Source of the DNA: Saccoglossus kowalevskii
Taxonomy: Eukaryota; Hemichordata; Enteropneusta; Harrimaniidae
Direction: 5' to 3'
DNA: 25,222 bases
Assembly: GCF_000003605.2 (NCBI RefSeq)
Contig: NW_003150763.1
Coordinates: forward strand, 123,532 to 148,753
The notes beneath the pieces were generated by a model. The model ran no database searches. It saw only the letters and a program-made list of their open reading frames with translations, and had not been told where the DNA came from. The number at the start of each line of letters is the position of its first letter. Position 1 is the stretch's first letter. Positions 1 through 11,143 of the stretch are shown piece by piece. A program made the translations under genes and the position numbers.

Positions 1-1178
1 CATGGTGAACGCAACACGGAAGAGATTTACAGATAATGTAGTGCGATCTTTTGCCTTTGATTTCCATGGGAAAACGGCATGATTTTTTTTTTAAATCAAG
101 AAATTATTTGTTTTCGAAAGATAAATTATTCTTCAATGCTCAGTTTAACACTTTTACGGTGATAAAAGCTCATTGTCTAAAACTTACGAAACACAGACGT
201 ATTCAGAAAGAGTATTGACAGAGGTCGCCGCCAGAACAAAAGCAGTTTCATTGCCTGTCTGACATCTTATCACCGCTGAACAATACATAGGTGTGAATAT
301 TTTTAGGCATGTTGTCGAAACAAATGAATAGGATTAGGAACAATGCCGTTTTGGAACAGCTGGTTGAAACAATGAAGTCAGTCACGGTCTTGTTGAATTG
401 GGGGTGCGGTCAGTAATAGGTACTTTTCAAGTTTTCTATTTTTGTTAAGAACTCTTTAACCCCGAAGCCGGAATTGGGGGTGCGGTTACTATTACGTATG
501 CGGTTTATATTAGGACTTTAACGGTATGTCATTTAATTTTTCAGATAGAGTTCAAAATGGCCGACTGATGGTTATTTTGTTTGAAAGAATGCATGCAGTT
601 CAGGATCCATATCTCCAACATGCATGTTTGAACTTCACACATACATCATTTCAGACAAATGCACATGCTTTTTTGTCACTGTTAAATGAAAAATGGCTGA
701 CTGTCGGTCATCTTGTTTAAACAAATGCAATTCCATGTAGCCATATCTCATTTATTCCTTACACGATCAAGTTTAAACTTTACACATACATCTCACATCA
801 TTGATTGAATTGTATTTTTATTTTAGCATGTAATTTTGTTTTCTGATTGGACGCCATATTGTTGTATAGAATGCTGTACAGTAGTCTTACTAGAATTACT
901 TCTGACATGTTTTTCCTGTCCACATTATATCAGTTCACAATAATTGTTATATGGCACTATTGTAATACAAATTTCTGTTGGGATTTTTTGTTGATGAAAG
1001 TATGTACAAAGACATAATGATATACATGTACCTAGACACCATTATTTGTTTTCATTTTAATGAAATTTCGTTGCCATTTTTGTTCCGCATGTTTCTCAGG
1101 CATGCCTGGGCTGACTGAAACTAAACAGGACTATGTCATGGATTTGTATCATCCCAGAATATTTTTAATGTTTTTCAG
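1..1178. other. upstream MYG1 intron, partial; degraded repeats
   Basis: No exon with MYG1 similarity is visible here. The stretch holds a duplicated GAATTGGGGGTGCGGT motif (about 396-411 and 472-487), a run of T at 84-93 and a reversed relic of the modular repeat (about 530-860). The rest shows nothing I recognise. Confidence 0.6.
530..860 (-). repeat. reversed, degraded copy of the modular AAAATGGC repeat family
   Basis: Read on the - strand, the segment resembles the tail of the copies at 9365-9959 and 13817-15729: matching blocks include AAACTTCACACATACATCAT, a CAAATGCACATG block and AAAATGGCyGACtGTCGGTCAT. Divergence is high, so this is an old copy. Confidence 0.55.
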
Positions 1179-1301
1179 GAAAGATTTGAAAAAGCTATGT
1201 CGATGGTAGGAGCTGAATTTCTTGATAGAGTACTCTATTATCACAAATGTTGGTGGCCAGCAAGGTCACTTGTAGAAGAATCTATAAAAAAGAGATTTGA
1301 A
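1179..1301 (+). CDS. MYG1: MYG1 coding exon (antepenultimate)
   Basis: Acceptor tttttcag and donor gtgagt bracket 41 codons, phase 0 at both ends. The translation begins ERFEKAMSMVGAEF and contains WWPARSLVEE, as expected just before the VDxSGEI segment of MYG1. The upstream intron continues past the left window edge. Confidence 0.9.
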
Positions 1302-4300
1302 GTGAGTATATTACAGGTATTTTATTTGTATTACCGTAAATCCTTGTCACTTAAGGCGAGAGTGTATCTTCTTATTTTCCTTCCTACATTTCTTGGTCTA
1401 AAACCCTGAATGAATGTATTCTCAAACTTCTTACACGTATGAGCAAATTTTAAAATTTTCCTCTGTTGATACCATTCTATCTGAATAGGTGGATGGGTTT
1501 CTGATGTCTTACATTTTATTTTTTATTTATTCCAAATGGTAGTCTGGTCATTTTGCATACTCTGCTGCTGGTACAATGATGAAACTAAAAAGTCGTGTCA
1601 TTGACCTTAACTCATTTGAATCGGTCACTTTACTATTTTGTCAAACTATACTCAGAGTCGTAGTATTATTATTTTTATCGCAAGTAGACCAACACCATTA
1701 CTATCTTCAAAACTTAGTGCCATAATTTTTCCAACCAAAATTTTGATACATCTTTTTTTCTATTTTCGATAATTTTGGACCAAATCAACCCAATTTTTTT
1801 TTAGATACAGGGCTAGCTCCAACTTTTGGAAAAAATCTGTAAAGAGTATATATTTAGATTGAAATTTTGGAAAAAATCTGTAAAGAGTATATAATTAGAT
1901 TGAAATTTTGGAAAAAAATCTGTAAAGAGTATATAATTAGATTGAAATTTTGGAAAAAATCTGTAAAGAGTATATATTCAGATTGAAATTTTGGAAAAAA
2001 TCTGTAAAGAGTATATATTCAGATTGAAATTTTGGAAAGAATCTGTAAAGAGTATATATTTAAATTGAAATTTTGGAAAAAATCTGAAAAGAGTATATAT
2101 TTAGATTGAAATTTTGGAAAAAATCTGAAAAGAGTATATACTTAGATTGAAATTTTGGAAAAAATCTGTAAAGAGTAATAATTAGATTGAAATTTTGGAA
2201 AAAATCTGTAAAGAGTATATAATTAGATTGAAATTTTGGAAAAAATCTGAAAAGAGTATATAATTAGATTGAAATTTTGGAAAAAATCTGAAAAGAGTAT
2301 ATAATTAGATTGAAATTTTGGAAAAAATCTGTAAAGAGTATATAATTAGATTGAAATTTTGGAAAAAATCTGAAAAGTGTATATAATTAGATTGAAATTT
2401 TGGAAAAAATCTGAAAAGTGTATATAATTAGATTGACATTTTGGAAAAAATCTGAAAAGAGTATATAATTAGATTGAAATTTTGGAAAAAATCTGTAAAG
2501 AGTATACCGTATTACCCCGGGCACGCGCCCATGGGCCTGAACATACAAAATCGGGAAAAATTGGGGGTGGGCGCTTACCCGAGGACCACCCCAAAAAAGA
2601 TTTTAAAAAGTTGTGTTTGTGATCGTATGATAAGGTCAAATAAAGGAATGCTTTCGTACACTTTGTACACGTACTTATTTCTTGATTTATGCGAGGTTTC
2701 AATAAACGTGAGCACTCGGTCAAGAACTGTGGGAACACTAAGACACAGGGTCGAATTTCAAGAATAAAACTTGTTTTACGTCGGCGAATGAAGTTGTATT
2801 ACTCACTGAAATTGGCTACAAAGTATGGTAAGTATTGTAATCAATGCACGGTTACTTTTTTAGTAACCGTGATCAGTGCAAATCGAAACTGCCGGGAAAA
2901 ACTACCGCTTGTAATCCAAGATGGCGATGACCTCATTAGCATAATTTTGTTCACGCACGTATTAATATATCGCATCGTAATTACTGAAGAATAGCAGACA
3001 GGGTTATGAAACAAATAAACCTTTTATTACTGATGTGAACGATTTACAAACTATACATAAACATATCCAAATGGCGATACATAAAAAACAGAAAAGAGTA
3101 TATAATTAGATTGAAATTTTGGAAAAAATCTGTAAAGAGTATATATTTAGATTGAAATTTTGGAAAAAATCTGAAAAGAGTATATAATTAGATTGAAATT
3201 TTGGAAAAAATCTGTAAAGAGTTTATATTTGCCCGTACCATCAAAGATGGAAGGGAAAGGTATATTAAGGGAACAAATTTGTTTGTTGTTGTCGCTAATA
3301 ATTGTTATTGTGTGCACAATAACTTCACTAATTCTATTCCAAACTTCATAAAACTTATTCATCAGTATAACGTCTTCCCTCAGTTTGAACAACAGATGTC
3401 CTGTATGAAAATATCATGCAAAAATTGAGAAAATCTGATAAAATATTTTGACTGTTTCTACTTGACTGATCACTGGTGATACACATCAAAGGTCACTGAT
3501 CTCAGTGGAAATATGCATTGTTCCGATGGGAATACTATACTGGGTTTCAAAACCAACTCATGGAGAGATTTTTGCACAGTCTGATACACATTTGCAAACC
3601 TACCAATAAAATCTTTACAGAAAACAAGATGTCAGAAAATCAATATAAACACTCCTATGAACTGGGTGCCTAACTTTGATCAAGATCTTAAGCTAATAGA
3701 AAATCTGTTTAGTTCAAAGTTATCGAATCAAAAACAATACATAAAAAATACATAAAAAGCAAAACGTTGCATTCACATTTTGAAAAGAAAATTGTACTAA
3801 AATATATGTATTTGACAAACAGGAATTTGTTTCAGCTTCAAAAACAAAGATTGCCGTGTTTGAAGATGTAGATTCTCAGGAGGCAACAGTACTGTTGATT
3901 TCTATCTCCACTGGACACCAACTAACTATTTAAGTTGATTTGCGTACAAAGCAGAGCTTGCAACATGATAGCTCTTCATAGAGGGTGTTTTTTTTACTTT
4001 TCATATAATACAGTAGGCACACAATGAATATAATAAAGCAGTTCATATTTGTCTCATTAATTTTTGACATACACCTGTACAAAATACTTGGGCAAACGCC
4101 AGCTAAGATTTTCTGTTATCTTGCATGTTTTATGAATCTATTCACGTCTAAATGCAGGACTTTTTTTCTGCGATGAAGCATTTGTTTTTATGCTAAAATA
4201 TCTGAGTTACTTTGAATGAAGCTGGAAATTATGTCCCTTAGAATAATTAAACAAATTAGGCACCAATGTTTTTGTAAGATATTTACATCTATCAAGGACA

Positions 4301-7300
4301 TTCGGTAGACTGATTCCCCACTGTTGGTTCAACCCCCAAAACTTGCTTGTATTCAAAATTAATTATGACAATGCATATTTATATAGAAACAAGCTATGAT
4401 TAAGGGAATAATATTATATAACAAAGGGCAAGGTCACCAAAGTTCAACTATGTTTTTGTGAATGGTGACAAAAGGTTATACGTACACTGACAAATTTGTT
4501 ACACCAAGGATAACGTTCTTTAATTTTGGTTCTGTGATGTTTGCTTTGGTTTCATGCAGGTCGATGACAGTGGTGAAATAATTATTTTTCAACAAGGTGG
4601 ATGCCCATGGAAGGATCATCTGTTTGATTTGGAAGAAGAAATGAAAATAGAACGGCCAATAAAATACGTACTGTACACAGATCAGAATGATAATTGGAGA
4701 GTGCAGTGTGTGCCAATCAGAAAAACTTCATTTGAAAACAGGTGGGTTTTAGGGAATAAAGAGTTTTATTTGCACAAGCGGCAAATTGTCTGTTAAGAAG
4801 GCCAAATGTATCAGCGCGAGTACTTAGAGAACGATGGTCGCCACACAGTGTTTGATTTAATTTAAATAATATGTTGTGAATGTTGCTATAAGTCGTATAT
4901 CAAACAGGACGCGACGCGATGACCACCACGCTTTAATGACACTTTCAAAACTGCATAGAGAAGACTCACAAAACAATAAATGGGTATTGATAGCCACCAG
5001 TGTTTAAGACATCTGCTAAAGCAAATTACATATTTACAGGCAAGCTAGTAATTTCAAACAATTCTCAAAATTATGTTGTGCATGGTCTTAGTTAAAGGTT
5101 AAATTCTTATAGGTTTATTGTGTTTGAATAAACTGCATATATTGCAATAATGTACTGTGTTGGTGACAACCTCTATATAAAGACCACCTGCCAATATTGA
5201 TACCGTAAAAACTTGATTAATTCGCGGTAGTGAAAATAATTATTTTTTCAAGTGCGCGAATTAATAGCGTAAAAACGGAAATTATTGGTTTTTGGTGCAC
5301 GAATTAAAAGAGTACTTTTAGATCGATTCAAAAAGGAGCTGTTTTCATAAATTTTCGACCATGTACCATGTTACACTTGAAATGAAACAGTGAAATGGCA
5401 AAGGTCACTCTGTACACAAACAAACAATGAACATGTGGCTACAAAGTAGTCGTCTGGCTGCACTGCCATTTTTATTTTTCTAGGCATCGCCTGGGCAATG
5501 TTATGGCAGATATTACGAAGCCTATCTTGTCTGGAAAAATAACACTGCGTTGATAAAAATGGTCTTAGAAAATGTTTAGAAAAAATAATGTTTCGCATTG
5601 ACCAAATATAATCATGCAAAGTATAAATTCAAAGTGTTTTAATACATTGGTGAGAGGTCGCATTTTACGTGAACAAGAACATGCACTAAGAAGGAAAAGC
5701 AAGCCAAAGTTGAAACGAGGTGCATCATGGACATGACACAACACACGCTGCGACAACTGAGTGATCAGCGACATCATTTTGGGACGCAATTGAACTTCAA
5801 GTACTTCTTTGCGAAACTTGCTGCACGGCGATGCTGACGTCAAGTGTGTGTTGACCGAAGTTTGACGCTAAGTCACGCACTGAACTGGCGCGTTACCTTA
5901 GCAACCTTCTTTCATGCCCCGCGCATCAATCTAGTAAAATTGTTATTATATCTGTACTGTAATTACGCAACTTGTATGCAACTCTGAACTGGCTTTGAAT
6001 ATATCAACGTCATTTACTTAGTGCACTGCTTTTTTAATTACGCAAATTTGTTTACAATATTGTACCGGCTCTGAATATTTCAACTTTGTAATGTATTGCT
6101 TTCATGATAATTAGTTTTTTGTTAACTATTGTTAGGGCACTAACCGGGGTATTAGGTCTGTGAATATTTCAATATCACCGACTTGATAATGCGTTGCATT
6201 CATAATAATTACGCAAACATAAACATACCATACGTCAAATTAAATTTTACTATAATATAATAAACTCTGGGCAGCGCACTTCGATCGCATTATTCACGTA
6301 CATTTCGACTGAACTCTAATAACCACGCGTTTGTGTGGCATTGGGCAATGACCTCCAGAGTTTATGCACTGATATTTAAATACGGGCCACCCAGCTTGAC
6401 GCAAATCAATATAGTTACTTGTCATTTGTTAAAAAAATCTTTCAACTCTCACAAATACCATGGACGCGAAGAGTTAACTGGGGGTTAAATGAAAGGGAAC
6501 GTCTTTCTTGGACAAAAAACCCGTCAGTACAAGATTATATGTGCAAGGTTAGATTTATAGAACGTACATGACCGCTTAACTCTGTGTTTTTTACCGAATC
6601 CGGTATAATGAAAATGTGACACGAGGTCAATCGCCCGACCAATCAAAAACGTTAATTTACGCACCATAGGGCGGTTCACTTAAATAACGTAATAGAATAA
6701 TGGCTGACACAAAGTCGATGCAACTCTGTGGATCAGTGACGAAAAAGCCCTGTACTAAGCTTTCCATCACAGAAATTTGTAATCGATGTGCTGACCGATG
6801 GATATTTATCGACTAAGTAATAATCTTGCCCAACATCTGTAGTGTTGTGGGGGAATGATTTTTTTCACGTCAAATCTTTACCGAACCTAAACTGCTTGCT
6901 AACTGAAAGGCTGTAATGACGGAGATCATCTGCGATTTCGGCTACACCAAGTACCGATAACATAAAAACTCAAACAATATGTATATTTTTTTTAATGTCT
7001 TCATGCAATTTATCCACTTTATACTGGTCCGCGAATTAATAGGATACAATTTTAAACATGTTTTTAAATACTTAAAAATAAGTGTTTGAAAAAAAAATGG
7101 GTGCGCGAATTAATCGAGTTTTCACGGTAATCCCAAGGAATAACGTATAAACAGCCTGTAAAAGAAGAACACTTGTCTTTTAGCAATATTTTTGCAGATT
7201 TGTTTAGGATTTCAGGATTCTGTTTTTCATGAACTGTTCAAACTATAAAGCCCTTAATGGAGAAGTGTTTCTTGAGAACAGTAGTTATGCTTAAGTTGGT

Positions 7301-7598
7301 GAATGTGTTCCTACTAAGTGGAACTGCAACTTTAAAATCCCACCAAAACTAAAGTTAATATTGGCATATTCTGAAAAGCTGTAAAGATGTAATATTTGTT
7401 TATATTTGTTCATTATGCAGGGTGTCTTTGTTGGAAGAATGGCGAGGATTACGTGATGACGAACTGAGTAAAGTAAGCGGTATACCAGGATGTATATTCG
7501 TACATGCCAGTGGCTTCATTGGTGGTAATAAAAATAAAGATGGCGTCTTAGAAATGGCTCGACATACGCTGAAGAAGTTGAGACCTGCAGAAACCTAG
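1179..7598 (+). CDS. MYG1: MYG1/UPF0160-family exonuclease, C-terminal part (3 exons, 5' end outside window)
   Basis: Seen: three exons (1179-1301, 4560-4741, 7421-7598) join in phase to give 160 residues ending in TAG. The product carries the family's C-terminal signatures in order: a WWPARSLVEE stretch, GGCPWKDHLFDLE, a YTDQNDNWRVQCVP strand, and the near-invariant VSGIPGCIFVHASGFIGG before the end. Known: MYG1 proteins are DHH-like 3'-5' RNA exonucleases found in nucleus and mitochondria, about 350-380 residues long, with metal-binding residues in the N-terminal half. Inference: that half is encoded left of the window, because no matching exon is visible in the first 1.18 kb. All splice sites are canonical GT-AG and no frame break is seen, so the gene looks functional. 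Its last intron holds a 1.9-kb DNA transposon. The gene converges on the ZXD gene, with 4.2 kb between the stop codons. Confidence 0.93.
1820..2506. repeat. 41-bp AT-rich minisatellite, left block (about 17 copies)
   Basis: The unit begins GATTGAAATTTTGGAAAAAA and continues TCTG(T/A)AAAGAGTATATAAT plus TA. Copies differ at few positions (GTAAAG or GAAAAG; TATATTTAG or TATAATTAG), so the array is young or homogenised. It lies in the MYG1 intron between 1301 and 4560. Confidence 0.95.
2507..3092. mobile_element. 586-bp insertion splitting the minisatellite, 10-bp target duplication
   Basis: AAAGAGTATA occurs immediately before (2497-2506) and after (3093-3102) this block. Removing the block and one copy restores the 41-bp array exactly in phase, so this is an insertion. 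It starts CCGTATTACCCCGGG, has an A-rich right end (ATAAAAAACAGA), no terminal inverted repeat, and a 10-bp perfect hairpin at about 2849-2873. An A-rich end plus a 10-bp duplication could fit a retroposed (SINE-like) element; a MULE-type element is less likely without inverted ends. Coding potential is not apparent. Confidence 0.7.
3093..3228. repeat. 41-bp minisatellite, right block (about 3.3 copies)
   Basis: The same unit as the block at 1820-2506, resumed after the insertion. It ends where unique intron sequence starts (TTTATATTTGCCCG). Confidence 0.93.
3229..4308. other. MYG1 intron, nothing recognised
   Basis: AT-rich intron sequence between the minisatellite and the dispersed repeat at 4309. 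No conserved coding frame, RNA gene or clear repeat is visible. Confidence 0.6.
4309..4455 (+). repeat. dispersed repeat, copy 1
   Basis: About 147 bp starting ACTGATTCCCCACTGTTGG and ending TTCAACTATGTTT. It recurs inverted at 25078-25222 with roughly 8 differences by eye. This copy is bounded on both sides. Confidence 0.85.
4560..4741 (+). CDS. MYG1: MYG1 coding exon (penultimate)
   Basis: Acceptor ttcatgcag and donor gtgggt; 182 nt, entering in phase 0 and leaving in phase 2 (AG, completed to an Arg codon by the next exon). It encodes VDDSGEIIIFQQGGCPWKDH and then YTDQNDNWRVQCVP, both diagnostic of the family. Confidence 0.92.
5203..7127. mobile_element. non-autonomous DNA transposon, TA target duplication, 24-bp inverted ends
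   Basis: The left end CCGTAAAAACTTGATTAATT(CGCG) and the right end, reversed, CCGTGAAAACTCGATTAATT(CGCG), match at 22 of 24 positions and are flanked by TA on both sides. Subterminal copies of a GCGCGAATTAAT-like motif occur near 5254, 5296, 7030 and at the right terminus. No transposase-like frame is visible in 1.9 kb, so the element is probably non-autonomous. The TA duplication fits the Tc1/mariner class, but the family was not identified. It sits in the last MYG1 intron. Confidence 0.85.
5940..6230. repeat. diverged tandem repeats of about 80 bp inside the transposon
   Basis: TAATTACGCAA recurs near 5961, 6037 and 6206, each within a similar frame of CTCTGAA(T/C)..TTTCAAC and a GCATTGC/GTATTGC..CAT.ATAATTA segment. 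These look like three or four decayed units. Confidence 0.55.
7421..7598 (+). CDS. MYG1: MYG1 terminal coding exon
   Basis: Acceptor cattatgcag. One base completes the split Arg codon, then come 58 codons and TAG. It encodes EEWRGLRDDELSKVSGIPGC and FVHASGFIGG, the most conserved C-terminal block, followed by a short lysine/arginine-rich tail (ARHTLKKLRPAET). Confidence 0.94.
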
Positions 7599-7648
7599 CA
7601 GATAGTAGTAGTAAAGAAAATTGTGAATGTGTGTTGTCTCACAGTTGG

Positions 7649-7736
7649 CATCTCCAACGAGCCATTGTGATCGTGTGTTGTTTGCCAACAAACATCTTCA
7701 GCAAGCAATTGTGATCATGCTTTGTCTGCTGACTGG
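7649..7736. repeat. diverged 44-bp tandem duplication in the likely MYG1 3' UTR
   Basis: Two adjacent segments, starting at 7649 and 7693, share the pattern CATCTyCArC..GC.ATTGTGATC followed by a TGTTGT/TTGTCT run and a CCAAC/CTGAC end. They are clearly related but imperfect, which suggests an old duplication about 50 bases past the stop codon. Confidence 0.55.
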
Positions 7737-8130
7737 TATCTATGTGTAGGCAACTTAAACTGTTGGTGCAGGTAGTTTACAAATGCACTTTTTGACATCT
7801 TGAAAACAACCTTGTGTGAAGTTGCATCAGATTCTTTCATTTTATGACAATATCTTCAATTCCCTGTATGATATATACTTTTAACATGTTTGCGTAAAGC
7901 TCTATGACATTTGTGTCATTTCAGTTTTTACATTTCCTGTGTCATCGTAGATGAAGGAAAGTACATATATGAGGAGGAAATGTCTGTCCTAGTTGTTGTT
8001 GACCTAAGATGTAGAACTTTTTCTGGTGATTACAGTCAAACTCAAACAGATTTTATCCAATCTCTTTAAAACTTGGATATTTTATTACTCAGTTTGAAAC
8101 CTGGACAAGCTCCATTTTCCCAAAGTTTCT

Positions 8131-8136
8131 AATAAA
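8131..8136 (+). terminator. candidate MYG1 poly(A) signal
   Basis: This is the first clear AATAAA after the MYG1 stop, 533 bases downstream. More AATAAA copies lie inside the MITE at 8271-8398, so the true cleavage site cannot be decided from sequence alone. Confidence 0.35.
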
Positions 8137-8270
8137 TCACTATAAAATGGTTTATGGGGACTGATGCTGATCATGAAAAACAGATGCAAGTAATCTGTGT
8201 CAATTAGATATAATGATGTACAAATGTACAACTATAGGAAACTTTATACAGTTCATGTTATATTACCAGG

Positions 8271-8398
8271 TACTGTAAAATACTTTATTTTAGCTGGAAT
8301 TAATTTTGGCTGTTCTGATTGAATGTAAAAAGGTATTTTCACTGATTCAACTCTTCCGCAAAAATAAATCCCAAATAAAAATAAAGTACTTTACAGTA
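8271..8398. mobile_element. TA-flanked MITE, family 1 copy 1
   Basis: The ends TACTGTAAAATACTTTATTT and (reversed) TACTGTAAAGTACTTTATTT differ at one base, and TA flanks both sides. The 128-bp length and AT-rich interior fit a Tc1/mariner-type MITE. It lies 673 bases past the MYG1 stop and carries AATAAA motifs in the MYG1 sense. Confidence 0.85.
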
Positions 8399-9364
8399 AT
8401 AGGGATGTTGAAAATAAAACAAAGGTAATTAATATTCATGTTTATTCAGAAGTGTTTCCACCTAAATTTTGATAAGTTTTAACACTTAAACATAAAATAT
8501 TCCACCGTACCGTTATGCAAAATTGAAACAATGTTCTAGGTGCACAGTGACAAGCTAAACAGTGTTTTTTTTTTCTTTTTATGAACATGTGGAATACATC
8601 TCCCAAAAGTAGTGCCATCACTCTCAAATGTGGGTGGATTTGCCAAAGTCACCAGGTGTCAAATGGTTTATTTTACTTGCCTGTTCTAAGTTTGCAAATA
8701 AATCAATCTATTGTCTATCTATTTATGATGGGATTCACTATAAACTTTGCTTTACCCTATTCTGGACTGTGTGCATGTCAATGGAATGGTCTAATTTTTT
8801 GTGTAATGAAAAATAGCAATGAGCAAACTTGTGAGGAAGTTGATAGTTTCTGTGTTCTAAATACAGTACAGCACAACATTGATCTGATTTGGTATATTTA
8901 AAATGTGTGAAGATTCCAATGCATTTCATTAGTTTCCAATGAAACTTGTTAATTTGCATAATTACATGTATGATGAAAGAACTTTTCAGGCTTCTTGCAA
9001 TTTTAAAATGAATAGTGGTCTGCATACAAACTAAGATTTACCCACTGCATGTTTATTCATAAATCCACATGTCTATGCTAATTGTAAACTAACCACACTT
9101 GTACTCGCATGCAGAGTGTTATTTGCCGAGTTTGTATTCATATGCTAGTGTAATGGGTACAGATAACTGTATACAACTTGTAAACCAGCATTGCCCTGGC
9201 CACATGACAGCTATTGTAAATTGGACCTTGCACTCGTACTACAGCTTAAGTCAAGGTCTGAAGTTGACGAGGAGAGAACACCACATCAACAATAGAGCCA
9301 ACTCAATTACCAATGGGGGGGTTGTGAAAAAACAGTATGGATCCAGAACATATCTTCTTGTACA
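8399..9364. other. intergenic, nothing recognised
   Basis: AT-rich sequence between the first MITE and the modular repeat. Short open frames on both strands overlap one another and show no known domain or biased composition. Confidence 0.6.
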
Positions 9365-9959
9365 TGTATCTGTTCGTCAAACGAGTACTTGTCCATATTG
9401 AGAAATGGTGCTCTGGAACAGCATTAATTAAAACAAAATGGCCAAACAAATATATAAAATCAGTCAAAGCATATCAGAGTCGGCCAGTTTGAATTAAATC
9501 TAAAAAATAAAACAATGTGCATCAGGAACCCATAGTCTCTAACGTACCAAGTTTGAACAAAATCCATCCATAACTCAAAGATCCAGTATGCCTGAAATGC
9601 TAGATTTTTAGCACAAAAATGGCTATTTTGAATCAGATTGTGAAACCAATATATCTAAAATTTGATCATAATCAGTCAAAGCATGGCATATATGGCACTA
9701 GAACTGCATTCATTAAAACAAAATGGCTGCTAGTCAGCCATTTTAAATTGGATCTGAAAAATAAAATTTGCATCAAGGTCCCATAATGTCCAATGTATGT
9801 ACCGGTACCAAGTTTAAACAAAAACCATCCGTAAATGCTTGATTTTTTACTATAAAAATGGCCACCATTTGGCCAGATTGTGAAACAAATTGATGGGCAT
9901 ATGTATACATGTGAAGTGTGATTGGTCCAGGCATGTCCAAGTTACAGGTCCGTCCGCAC
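9365..9959 (+). mobile_element. modular repeat family, short copy (about 2 internal half-units)
   Basis: It starts TGTATCTGTTCGTCAAACGA, like the long copy at 13817, and ends with ATTGGTCCAGGCATGTCCAA then ACAGGTCCG, like the long copy near 15719. Inside are AAAATGGCTGCTAGTCAGCC-type palindromes (AAAATGGC...GCCATTTT), TACCAAGTTT(G/A)AACAAAA and TTTTTA..A.AAAAATGGC blocks. No coding capacity is seen. Confidence 0.8.
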
Positions 9960-10734
9960 AATAATAAAGGCATTGAATTGACCCTTCTAATGTTGAGGCC
10001 ATTATTGCATTAACTGATTTTTTTTTTTCTGGGTTGTCATTTATTGAAATCTAGATTTGTCAAGCGAACCTCGGGGCAAACAGTACCAGACAACTTACCT
10101 TGGACCCTGAACGAGATGTCAATACTTTACCAGCTTGAGAGGCTTCACTAACTGCTTCTCACTGATGATTTTATGTGTCATTTTCATGTGCAGCATTATT
10201 ATTGTTGTGTAGTCACTTTTGCCCATGCACAAGTTTAAAGCTATTGCCACAGTTGTTTTAACCTTTGGAGTTGAACGTACTATCGAGGCCAGCACTGAAT
10301 CTACGCGTTGTAGATTTGGCATTTACTAAAGCAGTGTTGACCAAGTAGAAGCACTGGCCTTGACTCAAAATCAAGCCAAGTGAAACGAGTCAAAATTGTT
10401 ACTCAAAGATTTGAATTTGTTTTTTGATATCTTTCTTCATTGTCAAGAAGGTAACCCGAAGTTTTTTTTGTTTTTTTTTTAAATTATTTTTGCCAGAAGT
10501 CGTATTCATATTTGGAACTAGATGACAGGGATGTGCGGCCATCTTCCTATTAAATGGCAATTTAATGCGCTATCCTGGCGTCAACCAGGCTTTGTCAAAC
10601 ACAAGCAGCTGCGGACCTCAACAAAGGTTCCCCCAAAGTCGCATTCGTTAGTGAATGAATGAATCTCGGCTAGTGGAATTGGCCTTCCCATTGAGTCTGT
10701 GGCACACACACCCAGGGTAGGGGTCGACCCTGTT
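9960..10734. other. intergenic, nothing recognised
   Basis: Holds T-rich runs (about 10018-10029 and 10459-10481) and the region on the 3' side of the SINE. No gene or bounded repeat was identified. Confidence 0.55.
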
Positions 10735-10825
10735 GATGTTCAGCCTGTGGTAGAATTTGAACTTGGGTCTACCGATCATGAGTCTGATGCGACAACCACT
10801 ATACTACCAGTGACCGGTTTTGTTT
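10735..10825 (-). repeat. tRNA-Met-like SINE head
   Basis: On the - strand, an A-box match TAGTATAGTGG (10796-10806) and a B-box match GTTCAAATTC (10753-10762) lie at tRNA-like spacing, with CTCATGA in the anticodon-loop position between them (anticodon CAT). The anticodon, T and acceptor stems do not pair properly, so this is a tRNA-derived SINE promoter rather than a working tRNA gene. The SINE body would extend to lower coordinates; its end was not found. Confidence 0.7.
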
Positions 10826-11143
10826 TTAAGTCCAGGCCATTGCTTCCACTGGTTAGACGATGTGCATTAAACCAAATTTACAGAGTCTTGTTGACATTCA
10901 TTGAAGTCTATACAAAGTAAGTATTACCAGGCCTGGCAAAGAGCCATTCAGCTTACTTGCTTGTCTGTATTAGACTTTCTGTGATTTTTTTTTTTGTTCG
11001 CCAGCGTGGTCACACTTGAACTCTAGTTAGGTATGAAAAATTTAACAAAAATCCTGTCCTGATTGTTTGCTTCCATAACAGTATACATCATCATGCAAAC
11101 AAGTACCTTGTTTCGGAAGACAATATAATACGGCCAAGTTTAA

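Noticed and set aside
2469-2994. Overlapping open frames of 89-101 codons on both strands
   Set aside because: They run through the minisatellite edge and the insertion, and show no domain.
1820-3228. CRISPR-like array
   Set aside because: Units are directly adjacent with no unique spacers, in an animal intron; it is a minisatellite.
8581-9401. Small protein genes at 8581-8901 and 9099-9401 (+)
   Set aside because: No start context, domain or splice support, and opposite-strand frames of similar length overlap them; they lie in the spacer between the genes.
10735-10825. Functional tRNA-Met gene
   Set aside because: Anticodon, T and acceptor stems do not pair, although the A and B boxes are intact.
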